A DNA stretch of 64,000 nucleotides from Lysinibacillus sphaericus. GTDB taxonomy: Bacteria; Bacillota; Bacilli; Bacillales_A; Planococcaceae. A model generated the notes under the pieces. It did no database searches. It had not been told where the DNA came from and saw only the letters and a program-made list of their open reading frames with translations. Position numbers and translations under genes: made by a program. Location of the stretch: the NCBI RefSeq assembly GCF_001629735.1, contig NZ_CP015224.1, forward strand, positions 62,001-126,000, given 5' to 3'. Below are positions 32,548 to 41,600 of the stretch, piece after piece. Every line of letters starts with the position of its first letter. Position 1 is the first letter of the stretch.

Positions 32548-35070
32548 ATGTTTACCGTTCGAAAAGAGGCACTGTTGAAATTATTAAAAATTATTTTCCC
32601 AATAATACTTTTGGGGATAGCTATTTATGAAATTCAACAAACAGTGAGTGGGATAGATGTTCATTTACTACAAAAAGAAGTGAATGAGCTTCAGCTATGG
32701 GAGCTTTTATTGATCTTTCTAATCACCTTTTTAGCGATTACCCCAATGATTTTTTACGATGTTATTTTAGCAAACATCTTACGTATCAAGATTAATAAAC
32801 GTAATCTGCTCAATCATTCATTTATTGTTAATACCTTTTCAAACCTCATTGGCTTTGGGGGATTAGTTGGTATATTTTTACGCGATTATTTTTATACCAA
32901 ATATAAAGAAGATCAAGAAGGCATGATGCGAAGTATTGCTTCGGTCACACTGTTTTATTTAACCGGAATTTCCTTGTTAACGTGGATTATGTATATATTC
33001 TTTTGGGATTTCCCGTTGCTTAAAGAAGAACGATGGTTATCGATTGCCGTAGTTCTTGTCAGCCTATATGTACCAGCTTTTTTGGCGATGTATATAATTC
33101 GCTATAAAAAGGAAAGTTCTTTAACACCAAAAATATCAGTTCAATTGATGATCACTTCAGTAGCTGAGTGGCTTGCCGTATTTTTTGTGATCTGGGCTTT
33201 AACGTTTATTTTGAAGATTCCAATAGAATTATCTACATTAATTCCCATTTTTTTAATTGCTTCTAGCGCAGGAATAGTCAGTATGATACCTGGCGGTGTT
33301 GGCTCCTTTGATCTCGTTTTTTTATGGGGAACACAAAGTATTGGAATTGCTGATGAAAAGGTGTTGTTTCTATTAATATTGTATCGAGTGGGCTATTTTG
33401 TTCTACCATTTTTAGTTTCTGTACTCTTATTTATTAAAGAATATTGGATGCGGTGGAATCAATCTTGGGATGACTTACCTAATATTATTTTTCAGAAACT
33501 AAGCCATACGCTATTAACCATATTGGTGTTTATATCTGGCATTATTTTATTGCTATCTGCAGCTTTGCCAGGGATACTAAGTCGTCTAAAAATTGCTCAG
33601 GAGTTTTTATCCTCGCCCATTATGAATGTATCCCATCAATTGACCGTGGCAGCGGGCTTTATACTGTTAGGGTTATGTAGGGGAATCAAATACAAGGTAA
33701 AAAGGGCCTACCAGCTCGCTATTGTTGTGCTAAGTAGTTCGGCGCTATTTTCAATTTTTAAAGGTTTTGATTATGAGGAAGCCATTTTTTTAGTCATTGT
33801 CGCAGTGTTATTAATGGTGTCAAAAAAGCAGTTTTATCGAGAAAGTTATGTTTTGACATGGGGAATTGTCATTATTGATTTTGCTGTAGTAACTGTTATT
33901 ACAGCGATGTATGTGGTAATTGGCTACGTTAATTTGCCCTCTGCCAAAATTCATTTTCCTAGTGCCCTACAAGACTATATGATAACCGATTATCAGGACC
34001 TCTTTAATAGTGCGATTATCGGTATTCTGATCGCCATTGTTATTTTTTATATAGGCTATTTTATATGTACACCTAAGAAAATGGTCAAACTTTTATCTCA
34101 TGAACAAGAGGAAGCTATTAAAAATCATTTGATGTCCTATCAAGGGACGGAGTATTCACATTTAATTTTTTTACATGATAAATTTGTACATTGGAATGAT
34201 AAAGGAACAGTTTTATTCTCTTATCAAATTTATGCAGATAAGATTATTGTTCTTGGAGATCCGGTTGGTAATGAATCTGATTTTTTATCTGCTATCCAGG
34301 AATTTTTGGAAATGGCTGATCGTTATGGCTATACACCTGTATTTTACGAAATTAACAATAAAATTTTCTCCGCCTTACACGAGTATGGATATAGTTTCTT
34401 TAAGCTTGGTGAGGAAGCCTTTGTAGATTTAGATAAATTTACATTTACAGGAAAAGAAATGAAGGGTAGCCGAGCAATCAGAAATAAGTTTGAACGTGAA
34501 AATTATATAGTGGAAATAATGAGTCCACCTTATTCTCAGGAAGTCATGAAGGAATTGAAAGAGGTATCAGCAAAATGGTTGCAGGGAAGGGCAGAGAAGG
34601 GTTTTTCACTTGGTTTTTTTGATGAACATTATTTAAGTACTTCAAATATTGCTGTTTTACGTGGTGCTCAAGGAACGTTTGGCTTTGCTAGTATTATGCC
34701 CATGTATGATCAAGGGGAAAGGGTTTCTGTTGATCTTATGCGCTTTAAGCCTGGCTCACCATCTGGAACAATGGATTTCATTTTCCTATCACTATTTGAA
34801 TGGGCAAAATCGGAAGGTTATCGTGTCTTTAATATGGGGATGTCTCCTTTATCCAACGTCGGACAATCTAGATATTCCTTTTTAAGTGAAAAAATAGCTG
34901 CGCAAATCTTTCTACATGGACAGCATTTTTATCATTTTAAAGGATTAAAAAACTTCAAGTTAAAATATGCAGATTTTTGGGTACCCAAATATGTAGCGTA
35001 TCGGAAAAAATCATCATTACCATTCACGATGGCACAAATCACATTGTTAATCGGTAGCAAGAGAAAATAG
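32548..35070 (+). CDS. mprF: Phosphatidylglycerol lysyltransferase MprF
   Basis: 840 residues. About 14 membrane helices in residues 1-510 form the flippase part (STLIPIFLIASSAGIVSMIPGGVGSFDLVFLWG is a hallmark). The cytoplasmic catalytic DUF2156 domain covers about 530-840 (VFYEINNKIFSALHEYGYSFFKLGEEAFVDLDKF, KGSRAIRNKFERENY, SPSGTMDFIFLSLFEWAKSEGYRVFNMGMSPLSNVG). MprF transfers an amino acid, usually Lys, from tRNA to phosphatidylglycerol and flips the product outward. This lowers surface negative charge and gives resistance to cationic peptides and daptomycin. Full family length. Monocistronic with its own promoter and terminator. Confidence 0.94.
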   Translation: MFTVRKEALLKLLKIIFPIILLGIAIYEIQQTVSGIDVHLLQKEVNELQLWELLLIFLITFLAITPMIFYDVILANILRIKINKRNLLNHSFIVNTFSNLIGFGGLVGIFLRDYFYTKYKEDQEGMMRSIASVTLFYLTGISLLTWIMYIFFWDFPLLKEERWLSIAVVLVSLYVPAFLAMYIIRYKKESSLTPKISVQLMITSVAEWLAVFFVIWALTFILKIPIELSTLIPIFLIASSAGIVSMIPGGVGSFDLVFLWGTQSIGIADEKVLFLLILYRVGYFVLPFLVSVLLFIKEYWMRWNQSWDDLPNIIFQKLSHTLLTILVFISGIILLLSAALPGILSRLKIAQEFLSSPIMNVSHQLTVAAGFILLGLCRGIKYKVKRAYQLAIVVLSSSALFSIFKGFDYEEAIFLVIVAVLLMVSKKQFYRESYVLTWGIVIIDFAVVTVITAMYVVIGYVNLPSAKIHFPSALQDYMITDYQDLFNSAIIGILIAIVIFYIGYFICTPKKMVKLLSHEQEEAIKNHLMSYQGTEYSHLIFLHDKFVHWNDKGTVLFSYQIYADKIIVLGDPVGNESDFLSAIQEFLEMADRYGYTPVFYEINNKIFSALHEYGYSFFKLGEEAFVDLDKFTFTGKEMKGSRAIRNKFERENYIVEIMSPPYSQEVMKELKEVSAKWLQGRAEKGFSLGFFDEHYLSTSNIAVLRGAQGTFGFASIMPMYDQGERVSVDLMRFKPGSPSGTMDFIFLSLFEWAKSEGYRVFNMGMSPLSNVGQSRYSFLSEKIAAQIFLHGQHFYHFKGLKNFKLKYADFWVPKYVAYRKKSSLPFTMAQITLLIGSKRK

Positions 35071-35090
35071 TGCCCCTTTAAAATTTCAGA

Positions 35091-35130
35091 AACAAAACAG
35101 TCAGCTGTGTGTTGGCTGTTTTGTTATTTT
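35091..35130 (+). terminator. Intrinsic terminator of mprF
   Basis: AACAAAACAGTCAGC / GTTGGCTGTTTTGTT followed by ATTTT. Confidence 0.85.
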
Positions 35131-35208
35131 CATCTGTTAGTCGTTTATTCACTTTCAGCAGGCAAAAGCCTTTTCAATAAGTTTTGTTAGAAGAAAAATG
35201 ATGATAAT

Positions 35209-35241
35209 TAAAAAAGCCCTGCATGGTGACAGGACTTTCTT
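35209..35241 (-). terminator. Probable terminator of the MefA-like gene
   Basis: Minus strand AAGTCCTG / CAGGGCTT followed by TTTTT, about 60 bases after the stop of the MFS gene. Confidence 0.65.
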
Positions 35242-35303
35242 AACATCGAGGAAGGTGCTTTGCAGCAGGTTTGCAAACGTCAGTTGATTAACTAGAAGGA
35301 TGT

Positions 35304-36539
35304 TTAAACATCTTTATGCTCAGCAGTAGGTCTTCCAGCATGTAATAAGACTTTACTGCCCAGTAGGAAAAATCCTTGGATAAATAAGAGGATTCCTGTA
35401 CCAATAAGTAGCCACTCGATAGCAATAATGTCTGCAATCGGACCGAAAATAAGCATACCTAAAGGCATCATAGAGGTAGATATCATACTAAGAATGCCAA
35501 ATACTCTTCCCATATAATCACTATTCACTTTTTCTTGTAATAACACCGTTGCGGGTGTATTAAAGATTGGCATAGCTATTCCAGTAACTGTCATGATTAT
35601 GAGATACAGCCAAAAAACAGGAATGACTCCGAGAGCCATTGTACAAAGACCAAATAATAAAGCAGATAATGTCATCGTATGCACTTTATTTTTAAAGCCA
35701 CCCCATGTTGCGATTGCGATACCACCAATTAACATCCCAATGGCAAAGGCCATCTCGATAGCAGTCAAGCGCCAGACATCATTACCAAAGCTACGAGTAA
35801 CTTGCAAAGGTGTTAAAAAGGCAGCAGGGGCAGCGAGCAGCATGAAAAAGGCAAAGAACAAGAATAAATGTTTCAAGAAAGCATGCTCTTTAATGTAGAT
35901 GAAGCCTTGTTTCATATCACTAAAATAACCTGTTGTTTGTGGCTGATTAGCTTTTGCATGTGCAGGAATATGCAGAAATAATAAGAAAATAGCAATAGCA
36001 ATAGCAGCTGTTGTCACATCAATAAAGAAAATAGACTCGATTGAAGCCATCGTTAATAATGCTCCACTTGCCATAGGTGCAAGAATCATGATAAAAGCTT
36101 GAATACTACTATTCGCTCCATTAACTTTCATTAAATGCTCTTCAGGTACAAATTGCGGTAAAATAGCGCCCACAGCTGGTGTTTGAATACCTGCACCAAC
36201 TGCACGTACCGCCGATATGACAAACAATAGCCAGAGTTCATCATAGCCGATTAAAAATAAAATGGCTAAAAAGAGTGTAGATAAGGCGATCATGCCATCT
36301 GCCAAGATAATAAGCCATTTTCGGTTATAACGATCTGCCCAGACACCAGCAATAGGTGCTAGGAAGAAGGTTGGTAAAAAGCCACAAATAATCGCAATGG
36401 TCATCATGCTGCCTGATTGCGTTGTAAGCGTGATATACCATGTAATGGCATATTGCACAAGAGCAGAGCCAAAAAGTGAAATCGTCTGACTACTTAAAAA
36501 AAGTATTGTATTACGTTTCCAATGTTCCAATTTCGTCAT
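35304..36539 (-). CDS. MefA-like MFS efflux transporter (DHA3), attenuator-controlled
   Basis: 411 residues, twelve helices, DHA3/macrolide-efflux type. HWKRNTILFLSSQTISLFGSALVQYAITWYIT at the start, GVWADRYNRKWLIILADG (motif A), QTPAVGAILPQFVPEEHLMKVNGANSSIQ and NTPATVLLQEKVNSDYMGRVFG all follow MefA-like proteins. ATG 36539 has AAAGGG immediately against it, which is too close. Either the start is TTG at codon 4 (36530, spacing 9), or translation depends on the upstream 47-codon frame whose TGA overlaps this ATG. Upstream lies a macrolide-type leader peptide and terminator, so the gene is probably induced by a ribosome-targeting antibiotic which it exports. The exact drug is inferred. Confidence 0.87.
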   Translation of the reverse strand: MTKLEHWKRNTILFLSSQTISLFGSALVQYAITWYITLTTQSGSMMTIAIICGFLPTFFLAPIAGVWADRYNRKWLIILADGMIALSTLFLAILFLIGYDELWLLFVISAVRAVGAGIQTPAVGAILPQFVPEEHLMKVNGANSSIQAFIMILAPMASGALLTMASIESIFFIDVTTAAIAIAIFLLFLHIPAHAKANQPQTTGYFSDMKQGFIYIKEHAFLKHLFLFFAFFMLLAAPAAFLTPLQVTRSFGNDVWRLTAIEMAFAIGMLIGGIAIATWGGFKNKVHTMTLSALLFGLCTMALGVIPVFWLYLIIMTVTGIAMPIFNTPATVLLQEKVNSDYMGRVFGILSMISTSMMPLGMLIFGPIADIIAIEWLLIGTGILLFIQGFFLLGSKVLLHAGRPTAEHKDV

Positions 36540-36679
36540 CCCTTTCTAACAGTAATGCCTGTGTGGAAAGTAAAAAGACAACAAAAAAGAGGGGAGTAGA
36601 AGTCCCCCTCTTTTCCAGTATTCCTAAAACAGACTAGACCTAATTCCATTTCCTTGCACAGCAGGCAAAGAGTACACAT
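36536..36679 (-). CDS. Possible 47-residue Cys-rich coupling ORF in the attenuator leader
   Basis: Open frame starting at ATG 36679, two bases after the leader-peptide stop, and ending in a TGA that overlaps the ATG of the MFS gene (ATGA). It reads MCTLCLLCKEMELGLV and continues through the terminator hairpin with six Cys in total. It has no ribosome binding site, so translation would need reinitiation after the leader peptide. It could be a coupling ORF that melts the terminator and hands ribosomes to the MFS gene, or just chance openness of a structured leader. Confidence 0.35.
   Translation of the reverse strand: MCTLCLLCKEMELGLVCFRNTGKEGDFYSPLFCCLFTFHTGITVRKG
36583..36614 (-). terminator. 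Attenuator terminator in the MFS leader
   Basis: Minus strand AAAAGAGGGG / CCCCTCTTTT with loop GACTTCTACT, followed by TTGTTG. It stands between the leader peptide and the efflux gene, so most transcripts should stop here unless it is prevented from forming. Confidence 0.9.
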
Positions 36680-36733
36680 ATTTAATTAGTAATGTGAAAT
36701 CGTAGTCTAATTGAAGCTGTCATTTGGAATACC
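36617..36733 (-). promoter_or_regulatory. Nested leader stems of the antibiotic-sensing attenuator
   Basis: Three complementary pairs are arranged in nested order on the minus strand: GGTATTCC (36733-36726) with GGAATACT (36624-36617); AGACTA (36708-36703) with TAGTCT (36636-36631); CTAATT (36689-36684) with AATTAG (36645-36640). The first arm touches the leader Shine-Dalgarno and the second covers the Arg-Leu-Arg codons. An alternative pairing of CTCTTTGCC (36672-36664) with GGAAAAGAG (36616-36608) would block the terminator's left arm. No folding was computed. Confidence 0.65.
36682..36723 (-). CDS. Macrolide-type regulatory leader peptide MTASIRLRFHITN
   Basis: Thirteen codons with an excellent ribosome site, GGAGGG (36737-36732), 8 bases before ATG 36723. 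Arg-Leu-Arg occupies codons 6-8, exactly where the erm(D)/erm(K) leader (MTHSMRLRF...) has its macrolide-dependent arrest site, and the MTAS start is like that of the msr(A) leader. With a macrolide in the exit tunnel, ribosomes are known to stall at such +X+ motifs. Here stalling would rearrange the leader RNA and let transcription reach the MefA-like gene. The peptide is seen directly in sequence; drug response is inferred from the erm/msr systems. Confidence 0.85.
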   Translation of the reverse strand: MTASIRLRFHITN

Positions 36734-36756
36734 CTCCGTTCATATAAGTTGTGTTG

Positions 36757-36786
36757 ATTGTAGCATACAGTTTATGACTGCGTAAA
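36757..36786 (-). promoter_or_regulatory. Promoter of the attenuator-controlled efflux gene
   Basis: Minus strand TTTACG (36786-36781), 18-bp spacer, extended -10 TGCTACAAT with TACAAT at 36762-36757. Transcription would start near 36750, a dozen bases before the leader ribosome site. Confidence 0.65.
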
Positions 36787-36885
36787 GAATGAATCAAACA
36801 AAAATTAGGTTAAATTATAAAATAAGGAAATTGTAACGGAATAATAATGAAGTGTAGGTCATCTGTGTTTTTTGGAGGGATTATA

Positions 36886-36927
36886 ATGATACATATTTTT
36901 GCATTAACTAAAGCGCTTTTTAAATAG
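36886..36927 (+). CDS. Possible 13-codon leader ORF
   Basis: MIHIFALTKALFK, preceded by GGAGGG 6 bases upstream. It lies about 150 bases before the GHL10 gene on the same strand. A small AAACAA/TTGTTT inverted repeat follows. The ribosome site is good, but nothing else supports translation; it may be a leader peptide or chance. Confidence 0.3.
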   Translation: MIHIFALTKALFK

Positions 36928-37079
36928 GGTTATAGAAACAAATGGTTTTGTTTTAGTCATACGTAGTAATTCAAATTCCATGATTATTATTTGATCCAGT
37001 TAGTGAAGTTGCTTCAGGAACGTGCATATAGCGTGAACTTATCATATACTAAAATAGAAAAATAGCAAATGGAGGAAAT

Positions 37080-38648
37080 ATGAGAAAGAAAAATAGTAAA
37101 TGGAAACTTATTGCTTTAGTCGCTATGATTTTGATGTTATGCCTATCAGCAATCCCTGCTAATACAGTGAAGGCAAGCACAACACAGCCGAAACGAGAAA
37201 TGCGGGCTGTCTGGATTTCAACGGTTCTCAATCTTGATATGAAAGCAGGTATGAATAAGGAGCAGTACACGGTTTGGGCACGCCAAACATTGGATCAATT
37301 AAAAGCCAATAAATTCAATACTGTTATTTATCAAGTAAGACCAACAAATGATGCAATGTATGCATCTGAGTTAGCCCCATGGTCGTCCTACATAACAGGG
37401 AAAAAACAAGGTACAAACCCCGGTTACGATCCTCTTACGATACTAGTAGAGGAGTCACATAAACGAGGGATGGAACTGCATGCTTGGATGAATCCTTATC
37501 GTGTAACAATGTCTGGACAAAAGCTAACTGACCTTGCTCCCGATAATGTAGCTATAACACATCCAAACTGGGTTGTTAAATATGGCAAACAATATTATTT
37601 AAATCCTGGTTTACCTGAGGTGCAAGACTATTTAGTTGAAATAGTAAGAGAGCTAGTAGCCAATTATGATGTTGATGCCGTTCATATGGATGATTATTTT
37701 TATCCATATAAAATTGCAAATGAAGTTTTCCCAGATCAAGCAGCTTACAAAAAATATGGTGCTTCCTTTAACAAGGTAGAGGATTGGCGAAGAAATAATG
37801 TGAACAGGCTTGTTGAAAATCTTTATACAGCTATTAAAGAGACAAAGCCATATGTACAATTTGGTATTTCACCATTTGGTGTATGGCGTAATAAATCATT
37901 GGATAAAACAGGAAGTGATACACGAGCTGGTGTCAATAATTACGATGATTTATATGCAGACGTCAGAACATGGATTCAAAATGGCACGATTGATTATATT
38001 ACCCCGCAAATTTACTGGTCAAGAACATTATCTGTTGCCAAATATGGGACATTGTTAGATTGGTGGAGCCATGAAGTACAAACATATGCAAAAATGCATC
38101 CTGTTCATCTATATATTGGATTGGCTGATTATAAAGTTGGCAATGACAGTGATGCTGCATGGAAAAATAAAATGGAATTGCCCAGTCAAATACTAGAAAA
38201 TCGTTCAGAAAAAGTAGCAGCCGATGGGCAAATGCATTTCTCGTTAAGAAGTTTTCAAAGCAATAAATTAGGCTATGCAACAATTGTTAGTCAACAGCTA
38301 TATAATTATACAGCAATGACACCAGAAACAATTTGGAATGATGACGCAGTGCCGAACAAGCCGACTTATGTAGAAGTGACAAAGGAAACGGCAGGTCGTA
38401 AGATTGAAATTATTGACGATAATGGAACACAGCCACGTAAGTATGTTATATATCGTTTTAAAGGGAACAAAGAAGGTTCCTACCATGACCCTCAAAATAT
38501 AGTGGATGTTGTATATAATAAGGATGGCATCACTCAATTTGTGGACAAGTCAGCTCTTGCTAAGCAAAACTATACATACGGCATTACGGCCGTTTCTGCT
38601 ACAGGTGTAGAAAGCAAGGAAGCTTTTGTAGTGAAAGAGGTTCAATAA
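37080..38648 (+). CDS. Secreted GHL10-family glycosyl hydrolase-like protein (YngK-like)
   Basis: 522 residues. A signal peptide (KWKLIALVAMILMLCLSAIPANTVKA) precedes a GHL10 (DUF187) barrel at about 35-400: REMRAVWISTVLNLDM, VIYQVRPTNDAMYASELAPWSSYITG, LHAWMNPYRV, DAVHMDDYFYPY and GISPFGVWRN are hallmark segments, with acidic residues in the barrel positions. About 415-522 looks like a fibronectin-III-type module. Length matches B. subtilis YngK. It is probably exported and acts on a cell-wall or extracellular polysaccharide; the actual substrate is unknown. GGAGG lies before ATG 37080, and a terminator follows. Confidence 0.88.
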   Translation: MRKKNSKWKLIALVAMILMLCLSAIPANTVKASTTQPKREMRAVWISTVLNLDMKAGMNKEQYTVWARQTLDQLKANKFNTVIYQVRPTNDAMYASELAPWSSYITGKKQGTNPGYDPLTILVEESHKRGMELHAWMNPYRVTMSGQKLTDLAPDNVAITHPNWVVKYGKQYYLNPGLPEVQDYLVEIVRELVANYDVDAVHMDDYFYPYKIANEVFPDQAAYKKYGASFNKVEDWRRNNVNRLVENLYTAIKETKPYVQFGISPFGVWRNKSLDKTGSDTRAGVNNYDDLYADVRTWIQNGTIDYITPQIYWSRTLSVAKYGTLLDWWSHEVQTYAKMHPVHLYIGLADYKVGNDSDAAWKNKMELPSQILENRSEKVAADGQMHFSLRSFQSNKLGYATIVSQQLYNYTAMTPETIWNDDAVPNKPTYVEVTKETAGRKIEIIDDNGTQPRKYVIYRFKGNKEGSYHDPQNIVDVVYNKDGITQFVDKSALAKQNYTYGITAVSATGVESKEAFVVKEVQ

Positions 38649-38653
38649 ATAAT

Positions 38654-38699
38654 AAAACAGCTACTCAAGCGATTGAACCGCATGAGTAGCTGTTTTTTA
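38654..38699. terminator. Bidirectional terminator between the GHL10 gene and swrC
   Basis: AAAACAGCTACTCA (38654-38667) / TGAGTAGCTGTTTT (38683-38696), with T-rich sequence on the plus side and an A-run on the other. It serves both convergent genes. Confidence 0.88.
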
Positions 38700-41600
38700 T
38701 TAATTTTCTTCGATATCTTTACGATTTTTCTTTAACATTTTTGAAAGCATTTCATACACAATTGGTACAACCACTAATGTTAATAGAGTGGATGATAATA
38801 AACCACCAATTACAGTAATGGCTAAGTCTTTTGATATTAATCCACTACCACCAGAACCAAGTGCCATAGGAACCATCGCACCGATTGTTGCAATAGCTGT
38901 CATCAATATTGGGCGTAAACGTGTAGCACCAGCTTCTAGAATGGCTTCACGCATGACTAAACCAGCATGTTCCATATGAATAATACGGTCAACTAATACG
39001 ATGGCGTTCGTCACAACGATACCGATTAACATCAGTAGACCCATCATAACAGAAACAGAAATCGTTTGACCTGTTACGAATAAACCAACAAATGCACCGA
39101 TTACGGCGAATGGAAGCGAGAAGAGAATAGCGAATGGAGCTAAACCTTCACCGAACGTAACAACTAAAATGAAGTATACAATCGCTATTGCCGCTAGCAT
39201 AGCAACACCCAGCTTCGTGAATGTTTCTTGCATATCTGCAGCAACTCCAGCAACACCTGTTGTTACACCCTTTGGTAAATCTAATTTGTCAATTTTCTTA
39301 TCGGCAGCAGAAGTTGCTTTTGAAATATCATCGCCGATAATCGTACCGGATACTGTTGCGAAGTATTCACCTTTTGAACGAGATAGTGAGTTAAGAGTCG
39401 TGCCTTCTTCAACATCTACTAGCTCACCAATAGTCATCGTTGTGCCTAATGCTGTTTTAACTTCAGTTGCTAAAACATCCTCAAGTGAAGTCGCAGCTGC
39501 TTTGGCATCACGTTGAACAATGACATCAATATCTTTTCCATCATTTTTCACGGTTGTTAAAACTTCTTGTGATGTATTTGCATTTAAAGCCATCACGATT
39601 TGAGCAGTTGTTAAACCATATTGAAGGACATTCTTCTGTTCTACTTTAAGTACATTTTCAACATATGGATCTTCGTTATCTGATTTAATATCTTCTAGGC
39701 CATCCACATCTTTTAAAGCACCTTCTACTTGATTTACAGCGTCTCGTAGCTTATCTAAATCATCACTATATAGTGTGTAGCTTACTTCGTTTGAAGACAT
39801 AGACATTGAAGAGAAGTTCTGAGATTTCCATTCTCCTGATTGACCTATATTAAATACATAGTCTTCTACTTCTTCACGAGCTTTAGGGAAGTCTTTCATA
39901 TCTGGATCAAAGATTAGGTACATTAAAGCTCCGCCAGCGCCTCCGCCCATCATCATTGCTGATGGATCGACATTGTTCGCATCTGTAATGGAAACTTGTA
40001 AAATATCAACGTCTTTGCGCTTCATTAATTCTTTTTCTACTTTTTCAACATTTGCTGCAGTTTCATCTGCAAGCTCTCCAGTTGAAGGAGTATATGTGAG
40101 GTACATAACTTTTTCTTCCTGTGATCCCATAAAGCTAAACCCAATTAAAGGAGTTAACGCTAGTGAACCTACAAGTAAGAAAATCGCAATTAGAGACGTA
40201 ATAATTTTATGATTTAACGCTTTTTCTAAAACACCTTTGTACCATGTTGCTAGTTTACCAACTTCTTTATGCTGGCTTTCTTTTTTCTCACCGTATAGTT
40301 TTTTACGGAATAGGAAATGGGATAATGCAGGTACAATGGTAATGGCTACTAATAATGATGCACCTAATGCAAACGTCATTGTTAGTGCGAATGGCATGAA
40401 TAGTTCGCCAACCATACCACCTACAAAAATAAGTGGAGCAAATACAGCCACTGTAACTAATGTTGACGAAAGAATCGGTTTAAACATTTCAATGGTTGCT
40501 TCACGAATTAAAGCTCGACCTGTTAATTTTTCTTGTTTTAAATGGATACGTCGATAAATGTTTTCAACAACTACAATCGAGTCATCGATAACACGTCCAA
40601 TGGCAACGGTAATCGCCCCAAGGGTCATAATGTTTAATGTAATATCCATCCAGTTTAGTAGTAGTAATGCCATGAAAACTGAAACTGGGATCGAAACAAT
40701 CGAAATAATGGTTGATTTGAAATCACGTAAGAATAACAAGATGATTAATACAGCAATTGCACCACCAAATACGGCCTTTTCAATCATGGTAAAGACAGAA
40801 TCTTCAATTGGGGCACCTTGGTCAAGAGAGATATCTACGTTTAGGCCATCTAAACGTTTTTCTTCATCTTTCATAAGGTCTTTAACGGCATTGACAACAG
40901 TTACAGTGTTAGCATCTTGACCCTTAACGATTTGAATGGCTATAGCATCTTGACCGTTTGTACGGGACACAGATTGTACTTTACCTTCTACTTCAATCTT
41001 TGCAATATCACCCAGACGAACGAATGGTGAAGGATTTGTTGCTGAAGGTGTGACTGGAATTAATAAATCTTTTAGTTCATCTACGGACTTTACTTTACCG
41101 TCTACAGAAACTGCTTGTTCTCCAACAGTAAATTGATATAAACCAAGTGATAGTGACATATCGCTTGCTTGAATCATTTGCTTGACTGTTTCCTCTGTTA
41201 ACCCTAATGCAGCCATTTTTTCTTCATCATATTTAAAGGATACTTGTTCAATATGCTGACCTGTAATGGTTGCAGAGGCAACACCATCAATTTTTTCAAT
41301 CTTAGGAAGTAAAACATCTTCTACTGTAGAAGTAAGATCGACAATATCTTCCTCAGAACTACTAACGGATAAAGCTACTACTGGCATCATGTTCATACTG
41401 ATAGCCATAATAGTTGGCTCTTGAGCACCTTCAGGCAATTTTAGATTATCTAAAGCTGCTTCTAACTGACGCTTTTTTTCATCCATATCAATGCCATAGT
41501 CGTATTCAACCTGCACTTGTGCTACGTTGGAAGAGGATGTTGAGTAAACTGCCTTCACATCTTCTAAGCTTTCTATGGATTTTTCGAATGGGATGGAAAG

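Noticed and set aside
38788-40920. Several plus-strand frames of 63-120 codons opposite swrC
   Set aside because: They mirror the long RND gene, have no ribosome sites, and show the composition expected of antisense shadows.
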